Of a stretch of 64,000 nt of DNA, positions 41,084-51,800 are shown piece after piece. The first letter of the stretch is position 1; every line of letters starts with the position of its first letter. Source of the stretch: Petunia secreta (Eukaryota; Streptophyta; Magnoliopsida; Solanales; Solanaceae); the NCBI GenBank assembly GCA_029990175.1, contig JARKIP010000035.1, positions 35,230,001-35,294,000 of the forward strand, in the 5' to 3' direction. A program made the position numbers and the translations under genes. The notes beneath the pieces are model-generated. The model was not told the origin of the DNA. It did not search any database and saw only the letters and a program-made list of their open reading frames with translations.

Positions 41084-43510
41084 ATGTCTTTTGCAGGTAC
41101 AAGGAGCCATAAGGGAGGTTTGGAGGGAAGTAGGAGTGGTGAGAAAGGTGTAAGTGAGAGGGAGTTAGTTGAAGCCTACCTTCCGAGCCTCTTGGCTCAA
41201 ATAGAGGCAATGGACACTAGGGTCCAACACTTGGAGGATGAGATGAAAGAGAATGAGGCCGAGGGAAGAGATGGTATGAGTCGCACTATGGGTTATGGTA
41301 TTGCTAGTAGTGGTGAAATGAGAAAGTACCCAATTAGTGAAGGTACTATTAGGGGGATGTGTAAAGGGCGTTACATGGATGAACTCATGAGTAAAAGAGA
41401 TTGGTGTCAATTCATAGTGAGCCTAAATGGGAATCATGGGTATGTGCTTCAAGTGGATAGTGGTGAAGCAAGTTGGATTAGCCATCTTGTAGTGCGAAGG
41501 TTGGGAATACCTTGTGTTGATGTAATGGCGAGGGTAGTTATTTCACAAAGGAACTTTGAAGAAGAAGTGGAGTGCAAAGTAGGCCCTTTAGTGGGGTGTG
41601 ATGTTATGTTGGGAAAGCCTTGGCTTTTCAATAGATACTTCAAGATCGCACAAGAAGTTGTGGATGGCTACCGTGTTCAAGCACAAGGGAAGTTTCAAAT
41701 CCTTTTTCTTAGGAAAGAAGGAATACAACCAAGCACACCCATGAACATGAGAAGTGGTGGGACACCAATGAGGAGAAGCCCTATGCTCCAAAGAGTGCAA
41801 TCAAGAAGTCCTATGAACATGAGAAGTAGTGGGACACCATTGAAGAGAAATCCTACACTCACAATCAATGGTGGGACTAGTGCAAAAAGAGAGTTGACAT
41901 ATGTCAACAAGGTGAGCCCCGAACCGCAAGATCCAATGCAAAGTGGTTCACCTACAAAGAAGAAAGAGACATCATGTGATGAGTCTCTTAGTCCTAGATT
42001 CCGGGTTGATGTTAGAAGTCCACCTACTCCGGCTATGGGTATTCTTGGGCCTCGTCCCAACTCACCCGAATTTGAGAGACAAAAGATTGAGAGGAGTAAG
42101 GGAGTGACCGGTGACATTCCTCGAGTGGAAAAAGGAGAGGATGTGATGAGTGATGTGAGTGGGATGTCACCACCCGAATCTACACCCGACCTTGAAAGAA
42201 AAATGAGGGAAAAGAAAGAGGGAAAAAGAATTGTAAAGAGTGAGGACACCCCTTATTCTAACCCTAACCCTTTATCTTTTTCTTCTACTTGTGTGACTTC
42301 TTGTGTAGGAACTCTTGAAGGCAAGCCAATGGAGCCTCAATCATCTTCCAAGATGGAAGGACAAGGTGAAGAAGATTTCCAAAGTGAGCTTCAAGGTGGA
42401 GAGATAATCCATGACACTTCAAGTGCATTGAGTGAGCAAGATGGCCACTCAAAGGTAAGTGATAGTTCTCCCCTTGAGCATGATACTTCCTTGTCTTGTG
42501 AGAGTGTTTATGAAACCTCTATACTAGTTGATGATATATATGATTACAATGTGTTTGCAACTAGTGTGGAGTCAAATGGTCAACTTGTGTATGATTGTGA
42601 ACCACTAGTTGAGAGGAATGATAAGCCACATCATGATGTGAGCTCGATTTTCATTGAACCTCTCTTTAGTGAAGATTGTGTAGTTGACCTTGATTGTGAC
42701 CTTTGCTATGACACACCACCAATTTTTGATAAAGTGGAAGGCGAGTTGAATGAATACCCTATCCTTTCCCTTGATGAATTGCTTGATAATGGTGGGTCTA
42801 TGTGTTGTGGTGAGGATGGTAGTGACCTTGAGGAGTCCCTAGTGGATAGGATGGATAGACTTGTTTTTGATGACTCCTCAAGTGTATATGAAGAGTGTGA
42901 ACTTAACCCTCCATGGCTTGATAGCATAGACAATCCATTGTTTGAAATGATAAGTGAGACAAATGATCTTGGATTTGATTGTGTTGGTCCGTCTTCTAGT
43001 AGTCCTAAACTTGATTGTGAAGGCTATAATGATGAAGAAGCCATTATGGAAGCTTTCCTTGATAGTTTGTCTAGTGAGGGAGATTGTCTTAGAGATGGGT
43101 TTGAGGGTGAGGAAGTCACTCTTGGTGTGTGTAAGAGTGCTTCCAAGAAGGGGAGTGGAGTATTTGATGTTAGTTGTCGCTTGAATTATGTTGCTTACTC
43201 CACCCCATATGTTGATCACACCTTGAGTGTTGAGCATGCCAAAGCCACTATGTCACATTGTGATGATATCGATTTGAAGGCTTGGTATGTTGGGCCTAAG
43301 CTTAGGGGTCATAGGGAAGTTGAATGCTATATCTTGCATGTTCCATGTCCTATTGATTCCTTTGCTTGTTCTTGTGTTGGATGCACTTTCTTTGTGGGTC
43401 AAGTACTTGTTGTTTCCTTGGGAGACATGAGTTTTTTTATTGGTATTGATGCTTGGCTCTATCATAAGAGTGTGTTTTCCCACACTCTTGACACTAACCT
43501 ACTCTTGTAG
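41084..43510 (+). CDS. R10 X polyprotein with gag coil and protease-like domain
   Basis: 808 codons from ATG 41084. N-terminal coil (LVEAYLPSLLAQIEAMDTRVQHLEDEM) like the start of R7 gag, then no capsid or zinc knuckle. Protease-like fold: LQVDSGEASWISHLVVRRLG with D125-S-G127 kept, and GCDVMLGKPW, so of the X elements lacking gag it alone could keep an active retropepsin. Basic linker (RSPMNMRSSGTPLKR), SPRFRVDV and MGILGPRPNSPEF, then X from about residue 330. The hydrophobic C-terminus ends DAWLYHKSVFS. One extra C (tttcccacac here, tttccacac in R6 and R9) shifts the frame there, so it ends at 43510 before the PPT. About 60 codons of central X are missing compared with R9 (after FDDSSSVYEEC). 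Confidence 0.88.
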   Translation: MSFAGTRSHKGGLEGSRSGEKGVSERELVEAYLPSLLAQIEAMDTRVQHLEDEMKENEAEGRDGMSRTMGYGIASSGEMRKYPISEGTIRGMCKGRYMDELMSKRDWCQFIVSLNGNHGYVLQVDSGEASWISHLVVRRLGIPCVDVMARVVISQRNFEEEVECKVGPLVGCDVMLGKPWLFNRYFKIAQEVVDGYRVQAQGKFQILFLRKEGIQPSTPMNMRSGGTPMRRSPMLQRVQSRSPMNMRSSGTPLKRNPTLTINGGTSAKRELTYVNKVSPEPQDPMQSGSPTKKKETSCDESLSPRFRVDVRSPPTPAMGILGPRPNSPEFERQKIERSKGVTGDIPRVEKGEDVMSDVSGMSPPESTPDLERKMREKKEGKRIVKSEDTPYSNPNPLSFSSTCVTSCVGTLEGKPMEPQSSSKMEGQGEEDFQSELQGGEIIHDTSSALSEQDGHSKVSDSSPLEHDTSLSCESVYETSILVDDIYDYNVFATSVESNGQLVYDCEPLVERNDKPHHDVSSIFIEPLFSEDCVVDLDCDLCYDTPPIFDKVEGELNEYPILSLDELLDNGGSMCCGEDGSDLEESLVDRMDRLVFDDSSSVYEECELNPPWLDSIDNPLFEMISETNDLGFDCVGPSSSSPKLDCEGYNDEEAIMEAFLDSLSSEGDCLRDGFEGEEVTLGVCKSASKKGSGVFDVSCRLNYVAYSTPYVDHTLSVEHAKATMSHCDDIDLKAWYVGPKLRGHREVECYILHVPCPIDSFACSCVGCTFFVGQVLVVSLGDMSFFIGIDAWLYHKSVFSHTLDTNLLL

Positions 43511-43592
43511 TGGGAAGCTTTGTTTGTGCTTGTTTTGAATGTAGGCTTGATGGTATGATTTCGAGGACGAAATCCTTTCAAGAAGGGGAGGA

Positions 43593-44383
43593 TGATAAGA
43601 CCCGAATTGGAGCCACCAAGAGCCAAGCATGAGAGCACAAAGGATACAAGGCAAGGGCACCGGAGGAGGGTTCGAGAGTGATTTGGAGTCATGGACTTGA
43701 GCGCCAATGAGGGAGGACCGGCTACGGACCAAGGAGGAACAATTAGAGTCCATTTTGAGCCGTTTCCAAGTCTCCCAGGAAGGAGGCGGACCGCCCATTG
43801 GACTAGGCGGACCGCCTAGTTGACTACACCTCTCAGGATCTCTGGCCGCCTACTGCAGAGGCGGGCCGCCCATTTTCCAGGCTGGGCGCCTACTCTGGGC
43901 GCCTACTATTCAGGCGGGGCGCCTAGTTTGCTGAAGGCCCATCCGGGTTTCCTACTTATTTGAGTGTAATTCCAACTATAGCCCTAAGTGACATGTATTG
44001 TTTTGACTAGACTTAGGGGCTATTTAGACATTTTATTTAGAAGTGTGGTGAACCTATAAATACCACACTTAGTCATTTATTTCATTAAAGTTGTTTAGAA
44101 GTGAAGAATAGACTTAGTAAGAGAGGCAAGGCCTTCTTCTTTGTAGAAGCTTGAAGCTTCGGATTATCTCTTTGCTTGGAGCCTATGGAGATCCGTCACT
44201 AGTACGGAATCCTTGTATGGTTCAAGTTTCCCTTCCTCTCTTGGATAATCAATTCATGGTTTGAATCGTTTATCCATTCTCTTTCTTCTATTTCTATTCT
44301 CCCCAATCCCTTACTTTCTTGTTATCGTGTGATTGTTGCTTCCGCATCCTTGTTATTTGATTCCGCGTATTTGATCCTTATCA
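43593..44383 (+). repeat. R10 3' LTR
   Basis: 791 bp after PPT AGAAGGGGAGGA (43581-43592). Palindromes 43780-43915. Followed by TTATT. Confidence 0.95.
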
Positions 44384-44388
44384 TTATT

Positions 44389-44593
44389 GGACTTAGGGAT
44401 CATAGGAATTTTAATGGCTTGATCTTACCTATTCTCTATCCTATTGATCTCCTTGATGAATCATGCGTTGAGTGTACCCATTGGGGAAGCCAAGTGCTTG
44501 TTGTTTTCTTGGGAAACATGTGCTTTATCATTATTATTGATGCTTGGCTATACCATAAGAGTGTGTTTTCCACACTACTTGCACTAACCTACT
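44389..44593 (+). CDS. R6 X polyprotein, piece 3: second C-terminal module
   Basis: 68 codons plus one base, continuing R6 in frame after R10: GLRDHRNFNGLILPILYP, GNMCFIIIIDAWLYHKSVFSTLLALTY. This is the second copy of the module at the end of piece 2. R11 interrupts it at CTACT. It resumes at 59873. Confidence 0.8.
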
Positions 44594-45347
44594 TGATGCG
44601 GGGCAAACCACCGTCACAAGACCCTTTACGAGAAGCCAAGCCAAAGCACTTCATGATGCTCACTTACACTTGATCCGGAAGGGCATGGACGATACGAGCT
44701 CGGGAGAAGACTTGAAAACAATGCATTGGAGCTCAATCAACGTTGAAACAGGGCAGGAAACAGAGCAAGAAGCAGGGGACCAAAACAAGGCAAAAACAGG
44801 GGAAGTCTGCTGAGCTTACTGCCTAACGCTGGAATTTTGTTCTTCGCGATCGCGTGAATCACCTTCGCGATCGCGAAGAGTCTTCTTTTGCTCTTCGCCT
44901 TCGCGCTCTGTCTCGCGCGATCGCGCGCCTCCACATTAAGTTCTCCACGCGATCGCATATAATCTGACGCGATCGCGAAGGGAACTTAAAGGGCCGCGGA
45001 CCAGAATCTTGTAAACATTGTATTGGGGTGTTATAAATACACCCCTACCTCATTTATTGCCTTTTTACCTTACTTTGAACAAAGAACATTAATGAGCATT
45101 GCTCTCAAACACTTGTAACTCTTTTGGCTTGAAATCAATTGGATGAATCCAAGTTGCTCTTCAATCCATCTTCGATCATTCTATTTGCTTGAGCCTCGTG
45201 TCTCTTGAGGATAGTTGCATAGTGTTAGGTGATTCTTTCCAATCGTTTGGGGTGTAACGGAACAAGTTCTTCGTTGCTACTCGAACTTTAGTGTAAGTCT
45301 CGTCTCGCTTTATCTCTTTATCGCTTTCGTGGGTTTACCCCTTATCA
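44594..45347 (+). repeat. R11 5' LTR
   Basis: 754 bp, TGATGCGGGG...CCCCTTATCA. The beginning encodes the polyprotein tail. Five GCGATCGC palindromes at 44843-44985. TATA box tataaatac at 45032-45040. Confidence 0.95.
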
Positions 45348-45349
45348 GT

Positions 45350-45361
45350 TGGTATCAGAGC
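45350..45361 (+). other. R11 primer-binding site
   Basis: TGGTATCAGAGC, two bases after the LTR. Confidence 0.9.
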
Positions 45362-46655
45362 AAGGCTAGGGTTGCGTTCTTACGAGCCCTCGTCCTACTC
45401 TTCGTGCTTCTCATCTTTGTTCCGCATTTATTTTCGTGTTCTTGTTCTTGTTATATTGAAAAAGAAAAAAAAAAAAAAAAATTCAAAAAAAAACTCAAAA
45501 ACCCAAAACTTTGAAGGAAAATCGCTTGATGTTACGATTTTGTTGGTTTTGATTATCGGGGATTGTTTGTTTACGTGAACCCGACAATTGGGTACCAACA
45601 AAACGCGTTTTGGAATTGAAAAATCAAAGATTGGAAATTTAAACCCTAGGTTGAAGAAATTGAAAATTTGCCAAAAAACTTGCTTGATGTTATGATATTG
45701 TGATTGTTTGGTATCGGGGATTGTTCACAATAGTTTTCCCGTTGTTTTGATACCAACATAACATCATTTGGAGTATTGTAGTGAAAATCGAAAATTTGGT
45801 TCTTGAAGGTTTTGGAAATATTGAAGAACTTGTCAAAAATCTTTGAAAACAAGTTGTTTGATGGTTGTTTTTGTGTATGAACTATTGGGGAATGTTTGTT
45901 CCAGCTGAAAAACATCTTTGGAAAGCTTGAAAACTGAAATACATTGCATTTGGGTTGTTGTTGTGCCAAAACTGCTGTTTTTCTGTCGAGATTTTGGTTC
46001 AGCTGAACAAACCTGCGCGATCGCGCAAGGTCTCGCGCTATCGCGCCAATTCTGAATTTTTGTTCATCGCGGTCGCGCTCATCTGCACGCGATCGCGAAG
46101 TGTGCCAATTTCCAGAATTTCCTGAAGTTGGACAGAATGCTCGCAAAGCCATCGTAACAGTTTCCAACCACCAAAACTCCCATAGCATCATCAAATATGG
46201 TGAGTTTCTAGATCACAAACCAAAATTCATCCAATTCCGAATCCGTTTAGTGGCGATTCGATCTTTGAACATTTTATCGCGCCACTTCCGGTTAGTACTT
46301 TGAGGGTAACACTTCTACCCAATTAGTACTAATCCCTCATTCGACTAGGACACTCGTGCCTAGAAGGAGAGTAGATTTCAAAGAAGATTCGTAGTTAATT
46401 GTTTGGTTCAAGTGCGCACCAAATAGCTTGGCGTTGATCGAGTCCCATTGAATCCACTCTTCCCGAAGAGCATTTGGTTCTTGTATTTTGGTTTGATCTT
46501 TGAGGAGGTTGCGCAACTACGAGGAGGCCATTGATTTCAAGTTTGTGTGAAACCAACCCCAAACTTGAGTGAACCCGAGCGACAAACAAAAGTGAGGGAG
46601 TGAGTGAGGACTTTTACTCTAATCTTCCTTTCTTGTTTTTGATTGTTGTAGGTAC
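45362..46655 (+). other. R11 5' leader (untranslated)
   Basis: Post-PBS hairpin (45367-45398; arms AGGGTTGCGT and ACGAGCCCT), A-rich tract (45460-45505), three diverged hairpin units (45527-45610, 45683-45773, 45847-45915), GCGATCGC palindromes and near-copies (46012-46103), donor-like CCGGTTAGT (about 46288), conserved block (46345-46475), and TTGTAG/GTAC before the ATG. Confidence 0.8.
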
Positions 46656-46777
46656 ATGGCGGAGGAGAAAGCAAAGAGTACCATTGAGGTTCCAACCGAC
46701 GTCTTGGCTAGCTTGTTAGCCGAGGTGAAGGCCCTAAACCTTAAAATGGAGGTTCTTGAAAAGGAGAGGACCCCGAG
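46656..46777 (+). CDS. R11 gag-pol, piece 1: gag N-terminus
   Basis: First 40 codons plus two bases of R11 gag: the coil VPTDVLASLLAEVKALNLKM. The frame is broken by R12 at CCGAG (within ERTPS) and resumes in frame at 54431. Confidence 0.9.
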
Positions 46778-47529
46778 TGATGCGGGGCAAACCACCGTCA
46801 CAAGACCCTTTACGAGAAGCCAAGCCAAAACACTTCATGATGCTCACTTACACTTGATCCGGAAGGGCATGGACGATACGAGCTCGGGAGAAGACTTGAA
46901 AACGATGCATTGGAGCTCAATCAACGTTGAAACAGGGCAGGAAACAGAGCAAGAAGCAGGGGACCAAAACAGGGCCAAAACAGGGGAATTCTGCTGAGCT
47001 TACTGCCTGAAGCTGGATTTTTATTCTTCGCGATCGCGTGAATACCTTCGCGATCGCGAAGAGTCTCTTTTTGCTCTTCGCCTTCGCGCCATGTCTTGCG
47101 CGATCGCGCAACTAGTTTTTAAGTGTGACTCGCGATCGCGTATAATCATGCGCGATCGCGATGAACACTTTGGCAGTCTCGGACCAGAAACTAGGAAAAC
47201 CTTGTAAAGGGGTGTATTTATAACACCCCTCTTTCATTTATTGCTATTACCTTACTTTGAACAAAGAACATTAATGAGCATTGCTCTCAAACACTTGTAA
47301 CTCTTTTGGCTTGAAATCAATTGGATGAATCCAAGTTGCTCTTCAATCCATCTTCGATCATTCTATTTGCTTGAGCCTCGTGTCTCTTGAGGATAGTTGC
47401 ATAGTGTTAGGTGATTCTTTCCAATCGTTTGGGGTGTAACGGAACAAGTTCTTCGTTGCTACTCGAACTTTAGTGTAAGTCTCGTCTCGCTTTATCTCTT
47501 TATCGCTTTCGTGGGTTTACCCCTTATCA
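46778..47529 (+). repeat. R12 5' LTR
   Basis: 752 bp, TGATGCGGGG...CCCCTTATCA. GCGATCGC palindromes at 47023-47165. TATA-like tatttataa near 47215. Confidence 0.95.
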
Positions 47530-47531
47530 GT

Positions 47532-47543
47532 TGGTATCAGAGC
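47532..47543 (+). other. R12 primer-binding site
   Basis: TGGTATCAGAGC, two bases after the LTR. Confidence 0.92.
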
Positions 47544-47649
47544 AAGGCTAGGGTTGCGTTCTTACGAGCCCTCGTCCTACTCTTCGTGCTTGTCATCTTT
47601 GTTCCGCATTTATTTTCGTGTTCTTGTTCTTGTTATATTGAAAAAGAAG

Positions 47650-47682
<33 letters not shown>

Positions 47683-48847
47683 CAAAAACTCAAAAACCCA
47701 AAAATTTGGAGGAAATCGCTTGTGTTACGATTTTGTTGGTTTTGATTATCGGGGATTGTTTGTTTACGTGAACCCGACAATTGGGTACCAACAAAACGCG
47801 TTTTGGAGTTGAAAATCAAAAGTTCAAAAATTGAACCCTAGGTTGGGTATTTTGCAAAATTTGCCAAAACTTGCTTGATGTTATGATATTGTGAATGTTT
47901 GGTATCGGGGATTGTTCACAATAGTTTTCCCGTTGTTTTGATACCAACATAACATCATTTGGAGTATTGTAGTGAAAATCGAAAATTTAGTTCTTGAAGG
48001 TTTTGGAAATATTGAGGAACTTGTCAAAAATCTTTGAAAACAAGTTGTTTGATGGTTGTTTTTGTGTATGAACTATTGGGGAATGTTTGTTCCAGCTGAA
48101 AAACATCTTTGGAAAGCTTGAAAACTGAAATACATTGCATTTGGGTTGTTGTTGTGCCAAAACTGCTGTTTTTCTGTCGAAATTCTGGTTCAGCTGAACA
48201 AACCTGCGCGATCGCGCAAGGTCTCGCGCTATCGCGCCAATTCTGAATTTTTGTTCATCGCGGTCGCGCTCATCTGCACGCGATCGCGAAGGGAACCAAT
48301 TTCCAGAATTTCCTGAAGTTGGACAGAACGTTCGCAAAGGTGTCGTAACAGTTCCCAACCACCCAAACCCCCATAGCATCATCAAATATGGTGAGTTTCT
48401 AGATCACAAACCAAAATTCGTCCAATTCCGAATCCATTTAGTGGCGAATCGATCTTTGAACATTTGATCGCGCCACTTCCGGTTAGTACTTTGAAGGTAA
48501 CACTTCTACCCAATTAGTACTAATCCCTTGTGCGAATAGGATACTCGTGCCTAGGAGGAGAGTAGAATCCAAAGAAGATTCGTAGTTAATTGTTTGGTTC
48601 AAGTGCGCACCAAATAGCTTGGCGTTGATCGAGTCCCATTGAATCCACTCTTCCCGAAGAGCATTTGGTTCTTGTATTTTGGTTTGATCTTTGAGGAGGT
48701 TGCGCAACTACGAGGAGGCCATTGATTTCAAGTTTGTGTGAAACCAACCCCCAAGCTTGAGTGAACCCGAGCGACAAACAAAAGTGAGGGAGTGAGTGAG
48801 GACTTTTACTCTAATCTTCCTTTCTTGTTTTTGATTGTTGTAGGTAC
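47544..48847 (+). other. R12 5' leader (untranslated)
   Basis: Same layout as R11: post-PBS hairpin (47549-47580), a long A tract (47650-47681, longer than in R11), hairpin units (about 47722-47795 and 47877-47960), GCGATCGC palindromes (48202-48293), donor-like CCGGTTAGT (about 48480), conserved block (48545-48670), and TTGTAG/GTAC before the ATG. Confidence 0.82.
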
Positions 48848-51800
48848 ATGGCGGAGGAGAAAGCAAAGAGTATCATTGAGGTTCCAACCGACGTCTTGGC
48901 TAGCTTGTTAGCCGAGGTGAAGGCCCTAAACCTTAAAATGGAGGTTCTTGAAAAGGAGAGGACCCCGAGTGTCCAAAAGGACCCCAATGAAGGCACTAGT
49001 GATGATTCCATCATGAAGCCGGATCATTATGCGGAGCTAGTTCGTCGACAACGGTTGAGGGATGAGGCTCTTGCTAGAGAAAGAATGTTGGGCAATCCCC
49101 AACCCTTGGGCAATCCCCAAGGAGATGCTCCATTCCTAAGGCCACGGAGAAACATTGCACCTCTTGAGCAAGTTGATGAAGCTCAAGAAGGGGAGGGCCT
49201 CGGACTTGATGATGATTACTTTGATGTCCCCTATCCAAATAGGAGGGCGATGAATGGAGGCCGAGGTATAGATAGAGGTCGTGGTCGAGGTCGAGGACCA
49301 CCAAGAGCTTATTTGGGAAGGAACTTGGGAAGGGAATATGAAGATATTGATGACAACTATGGGGTTCAACCGGAACAACACCGTGGGGGTCGTGACACTA
49401 ATCTCAATAGTGTCAAGATCACTATCCCTCCTTTCAAAGGGACTAGTGATCCGGAAATGTTTCTTGAATGGAAGGTCCAACTAGAGCGGGTCTTTGACAC
49501 AAATGATATGACCGAGGAGAAGAAGGCCACCTATGCTATATCATCATTTGAGTCTTATGCATCTACATGGTGGGAGTCCATGAAGCGATCAAGGAGACGA
49601 CTTGGGTTGCGGATGAACATTACTTGGGAAGAGTTGAAAGACATAATGAACAACAAATATGTGACTCCCAAGTATCGACAAGAGCAACTCAAAAGGCTCT
49701 ATGAGTTAAAACAAGGTTACAAGTCCGTTGATGAATATTTCAACGACTTTGAGAAAATTCGGATGGCTCTAGATATGGAAACGGAAGATGAGGAACAAGC
49801 TATCATCCGTTTCAAAAGTGGCTTGAGTAAGGAGATTGCATCCCAATTGAGACTTCACATCTTTCACTCCTTACAAGATGTTTGTGATGCCGCGGTTGAA
49901 GCCGAGAAATGGCTCAAAGAAGAAAAGGCTCCTCGCTATAGGAGTACTACCACCACCACTCCTTCAACTCGCACCAAAGAATGGAAGAGCCCATATGCTA
50001 GTGGGGCAAGTGGGAGTCGAGATGTAAAGAAGCCTTTTGAGAAGGCTACCCCGAAGAGCGACCACAAAGAAGTTGGAGGTATTTCTAAAACTACTTTAAA
50101 TACTCCTTCTTCTTCTTCCTTCCAATGTCATAAATGCAAGGGTTATGGCCACTTTGCCAAAGAGTGCCCTACCCGGAAAACAATGATTGTAATGGATGAT
50201 GGGTTGGTCTATGAGGGGGAAAGTGAGCCCGAGGAAGATGATGAGGAGGAGAGTGAGGAAGTTGAGGGTGAAGGTGAGGAGAGGGCGACGGAGGGGGATG
50301 ATCCTAATATGTTCCTTGTGGTACGCCGCATTTTGGGAACTATGTTGAGTGAGGAGAGGGAAGATGAGCAAAGGGAGAACTTGTTCCATGGCCGTTGTAG
50401 AGTGAGGGGGCAAGTTTGTTCCATGATTATTGACTCGGGTAGTTGTGCAAATGTGGTGAGCCAATCTTTGGTCTCCCAATTGAAGTTGACTACCATCAAA
50501 CACCCGAACCCCTACCGTTTGCAATGGCTAAGTGAGTGTGGGGAATTGAGGGTAGTGAAGCAAGTCTTGGTTAGGTTCAAGATTGGGAACTATCAAGATG
50601 AACACATGTTTGACGTGGTGCCAATGCAAGCTTGCCATCTTTTGTTTGGAAGACCTTGGCAATACGACAAACAAGTGGTTCATGATGGCCGGGCCAACAC
50701 TTACACGGTGAGACATGAGGGAAAAAGGTTTGTGCTTACACCTTTGACCCCGAAGCAAGTAAGTGAAGACTATCGGCGCATGAAAGAGTTGCGGGAAGCG
50801 GCTAAGGCCAAGTCCCCGGTTGTGACCAAATCCTTGGCCGTGACTCCACCATCTTCCACCGGTCGCATGTGTGCCATGATGCAACCGGGTGAGGTTTTGA
50901 GAGGTAATGATGGCACCAAGACGCTCATATGCCTAGTGCACAAAGGTATGGTTTTAAATTCCGAAAGTGATTATTTCTCTAACCCTAACCCTTTGCCTAG
51001 TGCCATTGAAAATGTTTTGAAGGTTTATGAGGACATGTTCCCGGATGAGATGCCGGATGGATTGCCTCCCTTGAGGGGCATTGAACATCAAATTGACTTT
51101 GTCCCGGGATCTCAAATTCCCAACAAACCGGCATATAGGAGCAATCCCGAGGACACAAGGGAGCTACAAAAGCAAATTGATGAGTTGCTCACTAAGGGCT
51201 TGGTGAGGGAAAGCTTGAGCCCTTGTGCCGTGCCCGTGATCCTTGTTCCGAAGAAGGATGGCACTTGGAGGATGTGTGTGGATTGTCGAGCGGTCAACAA
51301 GATCACGGTAAAGTATCGACATCCCATACCTCGTTTGGATGATATGTTGGATGAGCTTAGTGGTTCTAGTGTCTTTTCTAAAATAGACCTTAGGTCCGGC
51401 TACCATCAAATCCGGATGAAACCCGGGGATGAGTGGAAAACCGCATTCAAGACCAAGTTTGGTCTATATGAATGGTTGGTGATGCCTTTCGGCCTCTCCA
51501 ACGCACCTAGCACTTTCATGAGATTAATGAACCACGTGCTTAAGCCATTCATCAACAAATTCGTGGTCGTCTACTTTGATGACATATTGATTTATAGCAA
51601 GTCAATAGGCGACCATGTGGGCCACTTGAGTCAAGTGCTTGAAGTGCTACGAGCCGAAAAGCTCTATGCCAACTTTAAGAAGTGCGCCTTTTGTGTTGAA
51701 AAGGTTGTCTTTTTGGGCTTTGTTGTTAGTGTCAATGGTGTAGAAGTTGATGAATCCAAAGTTGAAGCCATTAGAGATTGGCCTACTCCCACCACCGTTT

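Larger units (their letters stand above)
39103..44383 (+). mobile_element. R10: complete non-autonomous X element
   Basis: 5281 bp, target duplication TTATT (39098-39102 and 44384-44388). LTRs of 791 bp differ at one base that I found (cattaaac and cattaaag). Same X-element type as R6. Confidence 0.94.

Noticed and set aside
44594..45347. LTR at 44594 taken as a solo LTR
   Set aside because: It is followed by PBS, leader and gag start, and pairs with 59135-59867 through the CTACT duplication.
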